Positions 7,440 to 15,356 of a stretch of 29,635 bases of DNA are shown here, piece by piece; position 1 is the first letter of the stretch; each line of letters begins with the position of its first letter. Source of the stretch: JAKLDO01 sp035354435 (GTDB lineage: Bacteria; UBP6; UBA1177); assembly GCA_035354435.1 (NCBI GenBank), contig DAOQAY010000018.1:1-29635 (forward strand), in the 5' to 3' direction. Below the pieces are notes generated by a model, which had not been told where the DNA came from, searched no databases, and saw only the letters and a program-made list of their open reading frames with translations. Both the position numbers and the translations under genes were made by a program.

Positions 7440-7590
7440 AGGGAATACCGGGCTGTGTAATTTTCAGATAAATAAAGCGGAGAAACTGTTTTTGTATCTG
7501 GAAGATAGAAGGGGAAAAAGATATTGTTATATGGGAGTGAAATGTAAGTGTTAAAAAAGGATTGTATGAAGGTGATTAAAGGAGACAGGA

Positions 7591-7907
7591 ATGAACAATG
7601 AGAAATTTCCAATCATGGAATTTGACAGTAAAAGTGAGCCTTTGCTGAAGGCATCCAGTTTTGGGGAAAATATTGGTGCTCCTGAACATTGTGTGATGAC
7701 ATTTTTTCCTGAGGTTATTAAAAGATTGCGTCAGAGCATGACACAAAGCTTTTATCAAGTATTCCGACTGTAATTGGTGATATAAAAGTGTATGAGTTCG
7801 GATACAAAGGGAAAAAGATAGCTCTGGCTATGGGTGGTCTCGGTGCGCCGATGGCTGCATTAAATATGGAGATCTGGCTTACCGTTGAAATATGTGCGAT
7901 GTTGTAG
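7591..7907 (+). pseudogene. Nucleoside phosphorylase remnant (frameshift plus internal deletion)
   Basis: AAGGAG precedes the ATG by about ten bases. The first frame gives MNNEKFPIMEFD and GAPEHCVMTFFPEVIKRL, the N-terminal signature of purine/uridine phosphorylase-like proteins. Near 7741 a one-base shift moves the reading to another frame: SSIPTVIGDIKVYEF, then KKIALAMGGLGAPMAALNME, which is the GxGAPxA phosphate-loop region. After that the sequence jumps to what looks like a C-terminus (VEICAML, stop 7905-7907), so roughly 150 residues are missing. It directly precedes an adenosine deaminase, which suggests that an intact nucleoside-salvage pair once stood here. Confidence 0.72.
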
Positions 7908-7918
7908 GAAAAAATAAA

Positions 7919-8896
7919 ATGAATCATAGTAAAAACTTCATAAATGCCTTGAAAAGAGGCGATATTGCGGAATTAAAAAGGATTCCGAAGAGTGACAGGC
8001 ATAATCACCTGCCGCTTGGGGGAAGACTTGATGCGTTTAGAGCTTTTTACGGATGCAATTTCAACGAACCGCCTGAGTTTTTTAAGGATTTTTCTGAATT
8101 TGATGAATATATTCTGGTTCATCTTTCGGAGCCTCTTTTGAAAAAGCCAATGAAAGAGTGGGGCCCTGAAGTTAATTTTTTTATAAGATCGGCGCTGGAA
8201 ACTGCTTCGAAAGATGGTATTGTGTTATTGGAGGGAAGTTTAACGGCAAATCTTCTGCAAGCTTATGCAAATATAGAAGAATTTGAAAAACAGATTTCAA
8301 CAATTCAAAAAGAAGTTGCTCCGCATATTGATTTAAGACTTGAGCTTGGAATTATTAGAAATGTTCCTGTTGAAAATCAGCTTTATTATGCCGAAATGGG
8401 AATAGAATCAGGACTTTTTTACTCAATTGATCTTTATGGTGATGAACGGATCGGTGATATTGAATCATTTAAACCTCTTTTTATAAAAGCAAAAAAGAAA
8501 GGTTTAGTTTGCAAAGCGCATGCCGGAGAACTTATAAAAGATCCTGAATTTGTTAGAAAAAGTGTTGAAATGCTCAATCTTGATGCTGTTCAGCACGGAA
8601 TTGCCGCCGCCGGATCAAAAGAAGTAATGAAATGGCTTGCACAGAAAGGAACGATGCTCAATATCTGCCCGACCAGCAATGTGAGACTCAGAAATGCAGA
8701 AAATCTGAAAACTCACCCGATCAGAATTCTTTTTGATAACGGCGTGAAATGTTCAGTGAACAGTGATGATATAACAGTTTTCAACAGCACTGTAACTGAT
8801 GAGTTTCTTGCTCTTTATAATGCAGGAACTTTTTCAGCTGAAGAACTAGATTTGTTAAGAATTAACGGGTTGGAAGGACTCCCTGAGAGTTTATAA
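7919..8896 (+). CDS. Adenosine deaminase family protein
   Basis: 325 residues from the chosen ATG, which has TAGGA nine bases upstream; an ATG nine codons earlier lies inside the broken phosphorylase and has no ribosome site. Metal-dependent deaminase motifs are in order: HNH (His28, His30) near the start, KAHAGE (His201, Glu204), VQHGI (His226), CPTSNVRL, and NSDD (Asp283, Asp284). These are the zinc ligands, proton-shuttle Glu and purine pocket of the adenosine/AMP deaminase family, which hydrolyse the 6-amino group of adenosine or a modified nucleoside. The start of the barrel reads HNHLPLGG rather than the HxHLDG(A/S) typical of classical Add, so the substrate may be a different aminopurine. 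The C-terminus is slightly short. It is cytoplasmic and completes the fragmentary nucleoside-salvage locus. Confidence 0.85.
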   Translation: MNHSKNFINALKRGDIAELKRIPKSDRHNHLPLGGRLDAFRAFYGCNFNEPPEFFKDFSEFDEYILVHLSEPLLKKPMKEWGPEVNFFIRSALETASKDGIVLLEGSLTANLLQAYANIEEFEKQISTIQKEVAPHIDLRLELGIIRNVPVENQLYYAEMGIESGLFYSIDLYGDERIGDIESFKPLFIKAKKKGLVCKAHAGELIKDPEFVRKSVEMLNLDAVQHGIAAAGSKEVMKWLAQKGTMLNICPTSNVRLRNAENLKTHPIRILFDNGVKCSVNSDDITVFNSTVTDEFLALYNAGTFSAEELDLLRINGLEGLPESL

Positions 8897-8995
8897 AAGC
8901 CGTCAAACCTTTCCTTTTTAGCAGAACCATATCATTTTGTGCAATTCTGAACAAAACAGCCCCCATATTTAAAACATTATTGAGCTAAACAGGTA

Positions 8996-9023
8996 TTGCT
9001 TTTAGAACATAATCGGCTATAAT
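8996..9023 (+). promoter_or_regulatory. Candidate σ70-type promoter for the AAA/DUF4143 ATPase
   Basis: TTGCTT (8996-9001) and a perfect TATAAT (9018-9023) are separated by 16 bp. The -10 box ends 32 bp before the ATG of the ATPase gene, whose ribosome site GGAGG is at 9047-9051. The rest of the 159-bp gap after the adenosine deaminase shows no clear terminator. Confidence 0.55.
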
Positions 9024-9055
9024 CAGATATTATTTGATATAAATCTGGAGGATCT

Positions 9056-10360
9056 ATGGAAAGGTTTTTGTCGCAACAGCTTGTTTTATGGAAAAACGAA
9101 AAAGAGAGAAAACCTCTAATTCTCAGAGGTGCCAGGCAAGTTGGGAAAAGTTATCTCGTCAGGGAACTCGGCAGATCTTTTTCAAATTTTATTGAGATCA
9201 ATTTTGAGATGGAACCTTATCTTGCCGATATTTTTTCAAACTCACTTGATCCCAAAATCATTATTGAAAAGCTTTCAATTGCCAGAAATATCACAATTAC
9301 ACCCGGAGAAACATTGCTTTTTTTTGACGAGATCCAGAAAGTTCCTAATGCAATTACAGCTCTTAGATATTTTTATGAACTGCTTCCTGAACTTCACATA
9401 ATTGCTGCCGGATCTCTTCTTGATTTTGTGCTGGAAAAGATCGGGATGCCTGTCGGAAGAGTGAGCAGCATGTATGTATATCCTCTTTCTTTCAAGGAAT
9501 TTATAATCGCTACAGGCAAAGAGAAATTATGCGGATTTATTGATCGACATAACCCTGAGATCCCGCTTGATGACCTTTTCTTTTCACAATTGACTACCCT
9601 GTTTTCTGAATATATGGCTATCGGCGGAATGCCGGAAGCTGTCCGTTCATGGCTGGAAAACAGGGACCTGAAAAAAGTACGCAAAATTCATAATGATATC
9701 ATTGATACATACAGACAGGATTTCATAAAATATGCAAAAAATCAGCAGATCCATCATGTAGAGAAGGTTTTTTCAGTTATTCCAAGAATGCTGGGGAAAA
9801 AATTCATATATTCCCATATTGATGAAAGTTTAAAAAGCAGAGAAATAAAACCTGCGCTGGAGCTTCTGGAAATGGCTGGAATTATACACAGAATAAGACA
9901 CTCTTCTTCAAACGGAGTGCCTCTTGAAGCTGAAAGCAATGACACCATTTTTAAAACAATTTTTCTTGACATCGGACTTTCCCAATCCCTTCTTGGTCTT
10001 AGTGATGGTGAATGGATACTCAATATTAAAAATTCAGTCATAAACAAAGGGGCTTTAGTCGAATCTTTTGTGGGACAGGAAATACTCGCTTACAGTTCAC
10101 CTGATTCAAAGAAAAAGCTTTATTACTGGGTTAGAGAAAAAACTTCGGCACAGGCAGAAATTGACTATGTCATCGAAAAAGATTCCACAGTAATTCCAGT
10201 TGAAGTAAAAAGCGGCACAACCGGAACTTTAAAAAGTCTTATACAGTTTATTAAAGAAAAAGAATCTGTTAAATACGGAATTCAGGTATCTCTTAAAAAC
10301 TTCGGTAGCGAAAGAAATATCAGACAGATACCTTTATGTGCTTTATGGAAAATATTCTAA
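9056..10360 (+). CDS. AAA (AAA_14) ATPase with C-terminal DUF4143 domain
   Basis: 434 residues, full length. N-terminal P-loop: LILRGARQVGKSYLVREL (Walker A residues about 25-32), Walker B TLLFFDEIQKVP, sensor-like IIAAGSLLDFVL, then FKEFIIATG and YMAIGGMPEAV. The C-terminal part has the DUF4143 winged-helix and a PD-(D/E)XK-like core, with AEIDYVIEKDSTVIPVEVKSG. Proteins of this type are frequent and laterally mobile in anaerobes and their cellular role is not established. GGAGG five bases before the ATG and a good promoter support the start. It is followed directly by the DUF6873-like gene. A decayed, clearly different family member lies at 5670. Confidence 0.9.
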   Translation: MERFLSQQLVLWKNEKERKPLILRGARQVGKSYLVRELGRSFSNFIEINFEMEPYLADIFSNSLDPKIIIEKLSIARNITITPGETLLFFDEIQKVPNAITALRYFYELLPELHIIAAGSLLDFVLEKIGMPVGRVSSMYVYPLSFKEFIIATGKEKLCGFIDRHNPEIPLDDLFFSQLTTLFSEYMAIGGMPEAVRSWLENRDLKKVRKIHNDIIDTYRQDFIKYAKNQQIHHVEKVFSVIPRMLGKKFIYSHIDESLKSREIKPALELLEMAGIIHRIRHSSSNGVPLEAESNDTIFKTIFLDIGLSQSLLGLSDGEWILNIKNSVINKGALVESFVGQEILAYSSPDSKKKLYYWVREKTSAQAEIDYVIEKDSTVIPVEVKSGTTGTLKSLIQFIKEKESVKYGIQVSLKNFGSERNIRQIPLCALWKIF

Positions 10361-10361
10361 T

Positions 10362-11066
10362 ATGACTGCAATTATTATCTCATCGCTTATCTTTGAAACC
10401 GGAATAATCCCCTCTCTGGAAGTTTACATCATCAGATATCCTGATAGCGGGAGGATCAAAAACTCGACAAAGGCTCATCCTGACTTGAGAATATGCAAGG
10501 TGACTGAATCTCTTGCCGTTGTTTCTCCCGATCTGCCTCAATATTTTATTGATGAGATGAATTACTCAGGTATTGAAATAATAAAAGGAGAAAAAATTCC
10601 CTTTGGTAAATATCCTGATGATATTCCATACAACTGCGCTGTGACAGAGAATTTTGCCGTCCATAACTTCAAATACTGCGATCCTGTCATCGTCAGCACC
10701 CTGAAAAAACTGAATAAAAAGCTTATTGATGTCAAACAGGGCTATTCGAAATGTTCAATATGTTTTACAGGAAAAAATACTGTGATCACTGAAGATCCTG
10801 AAATTGCGCAGGCAGTTAAAAACAATGGATTTCAATCACTTCTTATCGGTCGGGGAAGTATTAAACTCGAAGGTTTTGATTACGGCTTTTTCGGCGGAGC
10901 AACAGGTTTTATTGAACCTGACACATTATTAATAAACGGATCACTTTCAACTCATAAAAGTGCCGGAATTATAACAGATTTCGCTAAAGCAAATAATATC
11001 AGAATTGTCGAATTAAATCAGGATCATATCACCGACACAGGATCGATAATCGTTTTTAATATTTGA
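10362..11066 (+). CDS. DUF6873-like (GME-fold) protein
   Basis: 234 residues from the ATG two bases after the ATPase stop; an ATG at 10338 inside the ATPase gene would add eight residues but has no ribosome site. The conserved blocks I recognise are VKQGYSKCSICFTGKNTVIT, LIGRGSIKLEGFDYGFFGGA and DTGSIIVF at the end. These match a family annotated DUF6873, predicted to have the fold of guanidine-modifying enzymes; no function is known to me. It has no signal peptide. Its last 11 bases overlap the 3' end of mltG on the opposite strand, so the two converge without a separate terminator. Confidence 0.65.
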   Translation: MTAIIISSLIFETGIIPSLEVYIIRYPDSGRIKNSTKAHPDLRICKVTESLAVVSPDLPQYFIDEMNYSGIEIIKGEKIPFGKYPDDIPYNCAVTENFAVHNFKYCDPVIVSTLKKLNKKLIDVKQGYSKCSICFTGKNTVITEDPEIAQAVKNNGFQSLLIGRGSIKLEGFDYGFFGGATGFIEPDTLLINGSLSTHKSAGIITDFAKANNIRIVELNQDHITDTGSIIVFNI

Positions 11067-12090
11067 ATTCGCCTTTCAGACCTTTGACCTGATAATAATC
11101 AACTGCGGCGTTGTGTTCAACGAGATTTTTTGAGAAATAATGATACCCCTTACCGGTTGCTACAAAATAAAGATAGCTCGTCTTTTCAGGATTCAAAACG
11201 CTTTTTATCGCTCCTTCACCGGGAAAACAAATCGGTGTGACAGGAAGTCCGTATCTAGTGTAAGTGCTCCACGGATGATCGTTCAGCAGATCCTGCTTTC
11301 TAATGTTTCCTTTGTAATTATCCGGAAGCATTCCGTAAATTACTGTCGGATCACTCTGGATCTTCATGCCGATCCTAGTCCTATTGAGAAACACCGAAGC
11401 GATCATTGGTTGTTCCGACTTCACACCTGTCTCTTTTTCAATTACTGATGCCATTTTGAGGAGTTCATAGACATCCATTTTTGAATCATCAAGCTCTTTC
11501 TGATATTTCGCAAGCACCAGTTTCATCTGTGCCGCCATTTTTTCCATTATTGTCAAAATACCGGTATTATTGGGGAAACTATATGTTGAAGGAAAAAGAA
11601 GCCCTTCACAGCTCCTTTTGCCTTTGGCTTCTATCGTTGCAAGAAAATTTTTATCGCTGCATATCTTCAGGAATTTGTCATTATCAACTACCCAGTCAAG
11701 CTTCCTGAAAACGCTGTCTGCATCAAACTTGTTATAACCCTCAGGAATTGTAAATGTATAGAGTTTTACTTTGCCGCTCATTATTATTTTTGCAACATCC
11801 ACCGGATTGATACTGCCGGAAAATGCGAATTCACCAGTCTTGAGACTCCCGCCCCACTTATATTCACGGATCATCCAGTAGAACGACCTTTCGTCAGTGA
11901 TAACACCGGCTTTTTTCAATGATGAAGCAACTTTTTTCCAGTTACTCCCTTTTTCGATATTAACCGTTACCTCATCTTTCAGTTCGATCTTGTTCTGCTT
12001 AAAATCCTGATAATCCTCATACTTTGAAAAAACAACAGAGCTAACTATCACCAGAATTATCATAACTATGTAAAACAAACTCTTTTTCAT
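11056..12090 (-). CDS. mltG: Endolytic murein transglycosylase MltG
   Basis: 344 residues. A single N-terminal membrane anchor (residues about 4-22) is followed by a LysM-like region (EVTVNIEKGSNWKKVASSLKKAGVI) and the YceG/MltG catalytic domain. The catalytic Glu is Glu218 in KMASVIEKETG, aligned with the known E. coli MltG catalytic Glu218 motif ASIVEKET. The following block FLNRTRIGMKIQSDPTVIYGM and the ending HPWSTYTRYGLPVTPIC are hallmarks of the family. The enzyme cleaves nascent glycan strands in the periplasmic side of the inner membrane and is thought to set glycan length. GAGG lies six bases before the ATG. The 105 bp upstream hold no strong promoter, only a weak TTGAAC and AATATG pair. 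Confidence 0.95.
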   Translation of the reverse strand: MKKSLFYIVMIILVIVSSVVFSKYEDYQDFKQNKIELKDEVTVNIEKGSNWKKVASSLKKAGVITDERSFYWMIREYKWGGSLKTGEFAFSGSINPVDVAKIIMSGKVKLYTFTIPEGYNKFDADSVFRKLDWVVDNDKFLKICSDKNFLATIEAKGKRSCEGLLFPSTYSFPNNTGILTIMEKMAAQMKLVLAKYQKELDDSKMDVYELLKMASVIEKETGVKSEQPMIASVFLNRTRIGMKIQSDPTVIYGMLPDNYKGNIRKQDLLNDHPWSTYTRYGLPVTPICFPGEGAIKSVLNPEKTSYLYFVATGKGYHYFSKNLVEHNAAVDYYQVKGLKGEFKY

Positions 12091-12195
12091 TAATTACCTC
12101 ATATTTGCCACAGTTTGCGCAACTCATATTACTGATAGTCGCTTTGTGTTCAAGATTTAATTGAATTTAATAGCAGTTATGAAAGATATGGAGGC

Positions 12196-13665
12196 TTAAA
12201 AATTATCGGAAACGCTGTCGGTATCGTAATTATAAACATTACCTGATGCACACTCTTCAAAAACGACATTTTCGGCATCGACAGAACTACTTTCAGACAT
12301 TGCAACACAATAATTCTTTGAATTACTAATAGTCACATTGTTCAGAGTTACAGCACCATCGGAAGATATCCAGAAAATCCCTTCATCGTCCGCATTACCG
12401 GCGTATTCTATAGTGGCGTTGTTAATTTCATTGCCGATATCCGAACGGACATAAATCCCCTCCCAGTAATATGTCTCACCCGGAAGTTTTGTAAGAAGAA
12501 CAGGATTTTCAGCCGTTCCATTCACGATAAGCTTACCCGTGGATTCAGCTATATCGATTCCGGTTTCAGCATTAAAATATATTGTCACACCCGCATTCAG
12601 AGTAAGAGTTTTGTTCACATAACTGTAGGTATAATCAATATAATACGGAACTGAAGGATCATTTATTTCGACATTGTCATCTATATTCGCATTCATAACT
12701 TTTATATAATTTTTACCATTATTGTTCATAACATTTTCAGAACCGAACAATTTAGCTTGAGATAATTCATCTAAATAAACCGGACTTTCATCACAATTTA
12801 CTATTGTATTATTTTCGAATCCGGTAATTTTCGATCCGGAGCCGTAAGTTCCGATTCCAGATCCCAGAGAACCGTCAACAGAGCAGTTTTTGATAGAAAG
12901 TTCAGCATCATTTTCAATATTTATAACCGAAAATTCATCATTTGAACCTCCGTTTATAAACTGGACATATTCAAACTGATTGTCAGCTCTCGATGAACGG
13001 ATTTCAATACCGTACCATGAGCCTTTGTTCTGGTTATTGACAGGGCCGGTAAGTACTATCGGCTTTTCAGCTGTACCCACCATTTTAAGTCCTGCATTTT
13101 CGCCCACATCAATACCGCTGTCTGAGCTTGCAAAAGCGATCTTGACACCCGGTTCAACCGTCAGAAGAGCATTTCCTTCAACATAAAATGTTCCGCTGAT
13201 GATGTAATCAATTCCGTCCCATCTGTCTTCCAGCACTTTGTTATCGGACATTGAACCTGAAAGTTCTTCCGGTGAGTCGACACTGTTTCCAACGATAGTA
13301 ACTGTAGCGACATAGAGAGCAGTGGTTCCGTCCTCGGCAGTTACCGTGTAGACAACAGGATTAGAGAAATCCACAATAGTTCCGGACTGGGGAGAGACGG
13401 AAGCTCTTTCGGACACAGTCACGACAGGAACGAGTGTTTTAAGATCGCTGTCAGCCGGAATAGTGGCGGTTATCGTTTTAGCAGATTCATCAATCGTACC
13501 TGAAATAGACGGTGTGAACTGGTTCAGGACAAACGAAAGTATCTGCTTTTCACTGCTTTTGATACCGTCATCAGATGATGATTTGTTGTCAGAGCAGGAT
13601 ACAATCAGCAACTGAGAAAAAAGCACAACAATTACAGCCAAAACAAATTTTTTTACATTTTGCAT
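12196..13665 (-). CDS. Surface lipoprotein with DUF5018-like domain and right-handed β-helix
   Basis: 489 residues from the ATG at 13665, which has GGAGA eight bases upstream; a TTG two codons earlier is too close to that site. The lipobox is LLIVSC with Cys24. Residues about 40-125 resemble the β-sandwich of DUF5018-type lipoproteins (SGTIDESAKTITATIPADSD, then YTVTAEDGTTALYVATVTI). The rest is a series of β-helix rungs rich in Asn, Gly and Ser (for example LLTVEPGVKIAF and its near-repeat LTLNAGVTIYFNAETGIDIA), so the helix appears to be an internal duplication of about 200 residues. Such proteins are attached to the outer membrane and often bind polysaccharide. It lies 92 bp after an AraC-family regulator on the same strand, which may control it. 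Confidence 0.85.
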   Translation of the reverse strand: MQNVKKFVLAVIVVLFSQLLIVSCSDNKSSSDDGIKSSEKQILSFVLNQFTPSISGTIDESAKTITATIPADSDLKTLVPVVTVSERASVSPQSGTIVDFSNPVVYTVTAEDGTTALYVATVTIVGNSVDSPEELSGSMSDNKVLEDRWDGIDYIISGTFYVEGNALLTVEPGVKIAFASSDSGIDVGENAGLKMVGTAEKPIVLTGPVNNQNKGSWYGIEIRSSRADNQFEYVQFINGGSNDEFSVINIENDAELSIKNCSVDGSLGSGIGTYGSGSKITGFENNTIVNCDESPVYLDELSQAKLFGSENVMNNNGKNYIKVMNANIDDNVEINDPSVPYYIDYTYSYVNKTLTLNAGVTIYFNAETGIDIAESTGKLIVNGTAENPVLLTKLPGETYYWEGIYVRSDIGNEINNATIEYAGNADDEGIFWISSDGAVTLNNVTISNSKNYCVAMSESSSVDAENVVFEECASGNVYNYDTDSVSDNF

Positions 13666-13722
13666 AATCAAGTCTCCATAGTTATTAACAGAACACAGAC
13701 AAACGGAGTTATATTAATTAAG

Positions 13723-13735
13723 CAAAACAGTTTTG
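13723..13735. promoter_or_regulatory. Short palindrome upstream of the β-helix lipoprotein gene
   Basis: CAAAACAGTTTTG is a perfect palindrome around one central base, 58 bp upstream of the lipoprotein ATG and 22 bp after the AraC-family stop codon. It could be an operator or a weak hairpin. No T-run follows on either strand, so a terminator is unlikely. Confidence 0.3.
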
Positions 13736-13757
13736 ATTGTAAAAAACGGACAGGCAT

Positions 13758-14570
13758 TCATTTGCCTGACATGATTTTCACCTGTTCTCTGTTCCTTTTG
13801 AAAAAATGCCCTGGTGTTTCACCGACAATTGATTTGAAATCTTTGATAAAATGAGCCTGATCAAAATATCCGCCGCAAAAGACAAGGTCGCCGTAATCAA
13901 CCATATTTTGATATTCAGCTCTTTCCCACAGATAATTAACTCTGCATATTCTGGCAAGAGTTTTGGCATTGACCCCTACCCTTTTAATAAAATTACGCCT
14001 GAAGCTCCTTTCGCTGAATGGTATTGATTCCAGAATGGAATTAAGCGGTTTTACAGCGGCATTTTCAAAAATGTAGTCATAAATCTCATCAATCTCGTCA
14101 GGCACATATTTTTTTGATAGAACAGTCCTTAATAAAAATTCCTCAAAAAACTCTATCTTACCGGAATATGTCTCTATTACAGCCAGATCATTCCATACCG
14201 GCAGAAAAATTTCATTTGAAACTTTCTTATATAAAATGCTACTTTCAGGTGTCAGATCAATTCCAAAAAGTCTTGAAAGCACTGAAGATTTGCAGATGAC
14301 TATAAACGAGAGTATCTTTCCGCGGACATTTAAAGTGATAGCCCTGAGAAGATTAGGAGCAATAAACATTTCAGGCAGAGTTGCAGACCCATTACTGTCA
14401 ATAATATAGACATTGCCCCTGAGGTTGAAAACAAAAGAGGAATCACCTCTCGGAATATGTTTATCGATAAGGTTTACATTCGTGTCGGAAATAATTGATT
14501 CATATTTTTTTATTAAAACCCGGCACTCCTGAGACGGTAGACAGTAATTATTATCCATCAGACTCACCAT
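13758..14570 (-). CDS. AraC-family transcriptional regulator (DUF6597-like N-terminus)
   Basis: 270 residues. The C-terminal third is an AraC/XylS double helix-turn-helix, with the typical second helix region DYGDLVFCGGYFDQAHFIKDFKSIVGETPGHFFKR. The N-terminal part (PRGDSSFVFNLRGNVY, then FIAPNLLRAITLNVRGKI) resembles the DUF6597 sensor domain found before AraC DNA-binding domains; its ligand is unknown. The ATG at 14570 has no clear ribosome site; a second ATG four codons on, after GGTGAG, is an alternative start. The gene is read toward the β-helix lipoprotein and probably regulates it or itself. The 118 bp before it, up to cobO's end, hold no gene and no obvious terminator. Confidence 0.88.
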   Translation of the reverse strand: MVSLMDNNYCLPSQECRVLIKKYESIISDTNVNLIDKHIPRGDSSFVFNLRGNVYIIDSNGSATLPEMFIAPNLLRAITLNVRGKILSFIVICKSSVLSRLFGIDLTPESSILYKKVSNEIFLPVWNDLAVIETYSGKIEFFEEFLLRTVLSKKYVPDEIDEIYDYIFENAAVKPLNSILESIPFSERSFRRNFIKRVGVNAKTLARICRVNYLWERAEYQNMVDYGDLVFCGGYFDQAHFIKDFKSIVGETPGHFFKRNREQVKIMSGK

Positions 14571-14688
14571 ACTTCAAACACAGGGACAGCCCCTGAGCCA
14601 TTAAGCTTAGTCCTCTTTATATATTTTTCTACTGTTTTTAGCAGGAGCTGTATAAGCTGCAAGTTACCCTGCACAAAAAGTAATACCT

Positions 14689-15356
14689 TTACTTCTCTAT
14701 TCCGGTACGGGCCTGGATGCCTTTTGTATAATAGTGTTTTATTTCTTTCATTTCGGTGACGAGGTCGGCTTTTTCAATGAGTTCAGCAGGAGCATAACGG
14801 CCTGTGATGATGACCTCGACATGCTCCGCCCTATTCGAAACGGCGTTCCAGAGCTCTTCAAATGAGAAAAGCCTGTAATAAAGGGCAATGTTTGCTTCAT
14901 CCATTATAACCACATCATATCTGCCGTTTTTAAGTATTCCGGCCATTTCCTCAAGTCCTGCACGGGCTATTTTTATGTCATTTTCAGTCGGGTCTTTGTA
15001 GATGAAACAATCCGCACCGTACTGTTTAATTTCAATGTTTTCAATTTNNNNNNNNNNNNNNNNNNNNNNNNNNNNNNNNNNNNNNNNNNNNNNNNNNNNN
15101 NNNNNNNNNNNNNNNNNNNNNNNNNNNNNNNNNNNNNNNNNNNNNNNTCTTTGTAGATGAAACAATCCGCACCGTACTGTTTAATTTCAATGTTTTCAAT
15201 TTTGAGATCAAGCTCGCTGTAGTGCATCCCTTTCACGAACTGCCCGATAAAAACTTTCTTTCCGGCTCCAGCAGCTCTCATTGCAAGTCCCAGTGCCGCC
15301 GTAGTTTTTCCCTTGCCGTTTCCAGTATAGACTTGAACAAAACCCTTTTCAGACAT
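14689..15356 (-). CDS. cobO: Cob(I)alamin adenosyltransferase (CobO/BtuR type), interrupted by an artefactual gap
   Basis: If the 100 N and one copy of the flanking 55-bp duplicate are removed, 668 bases become 513, exactly 171 codons, and the two halves join in frame as a 170-residue protein. The Walker-A-like ATP site is GNGKGKTTAALG near residue 12, the acidic motif is DVVIMDEANIAL, and the ending YYTKGIQARTGIEK is typical of the family. The enzyme adenosylates cob(I)alamin or cobinamide with ATP to make the coenzyme B12 form. The chosen ATG overlaps the malic-enzyme stop by eight bases and has GAGAGGG eight bases upstream; an ATG twelve codons earlier lacks this. It is the last gene of the pil operon as read here. 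No other cobalamin gene is nearby. Confidence 0.9.
14993..15202. other. Scaffold gap (100 N) flanked by identical 55-bp copies
   Basis: Bases 15048-15147 are N. The 55 bases before the gap (14993-15047) and the 55 after it (15148-15202) are identical, beginning TCTTTGTAGATG and ending TTTTCAATTT. This is the pattern of two contigs that overlap by 55 bp but were scaffolded with a default 100-N gap. The true distance is an overlap, not a gap. Confidence 0.93.

Noticed and set aside
7339..7554. A 71-residue reading frame
   Set aside because: It overlaps the second half of the epoxyqueuosine-reductase-like remnant in another frame, lacks a ribosome site and matches no family I know.
14571..14688. 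Terminator between cobO and the AraC-family gene
   Set aside because: Short inverted pieces (GCAGG/CCTGC, CAGGG/CCCTG) occur but none forms a stable stem followed by a T-run.
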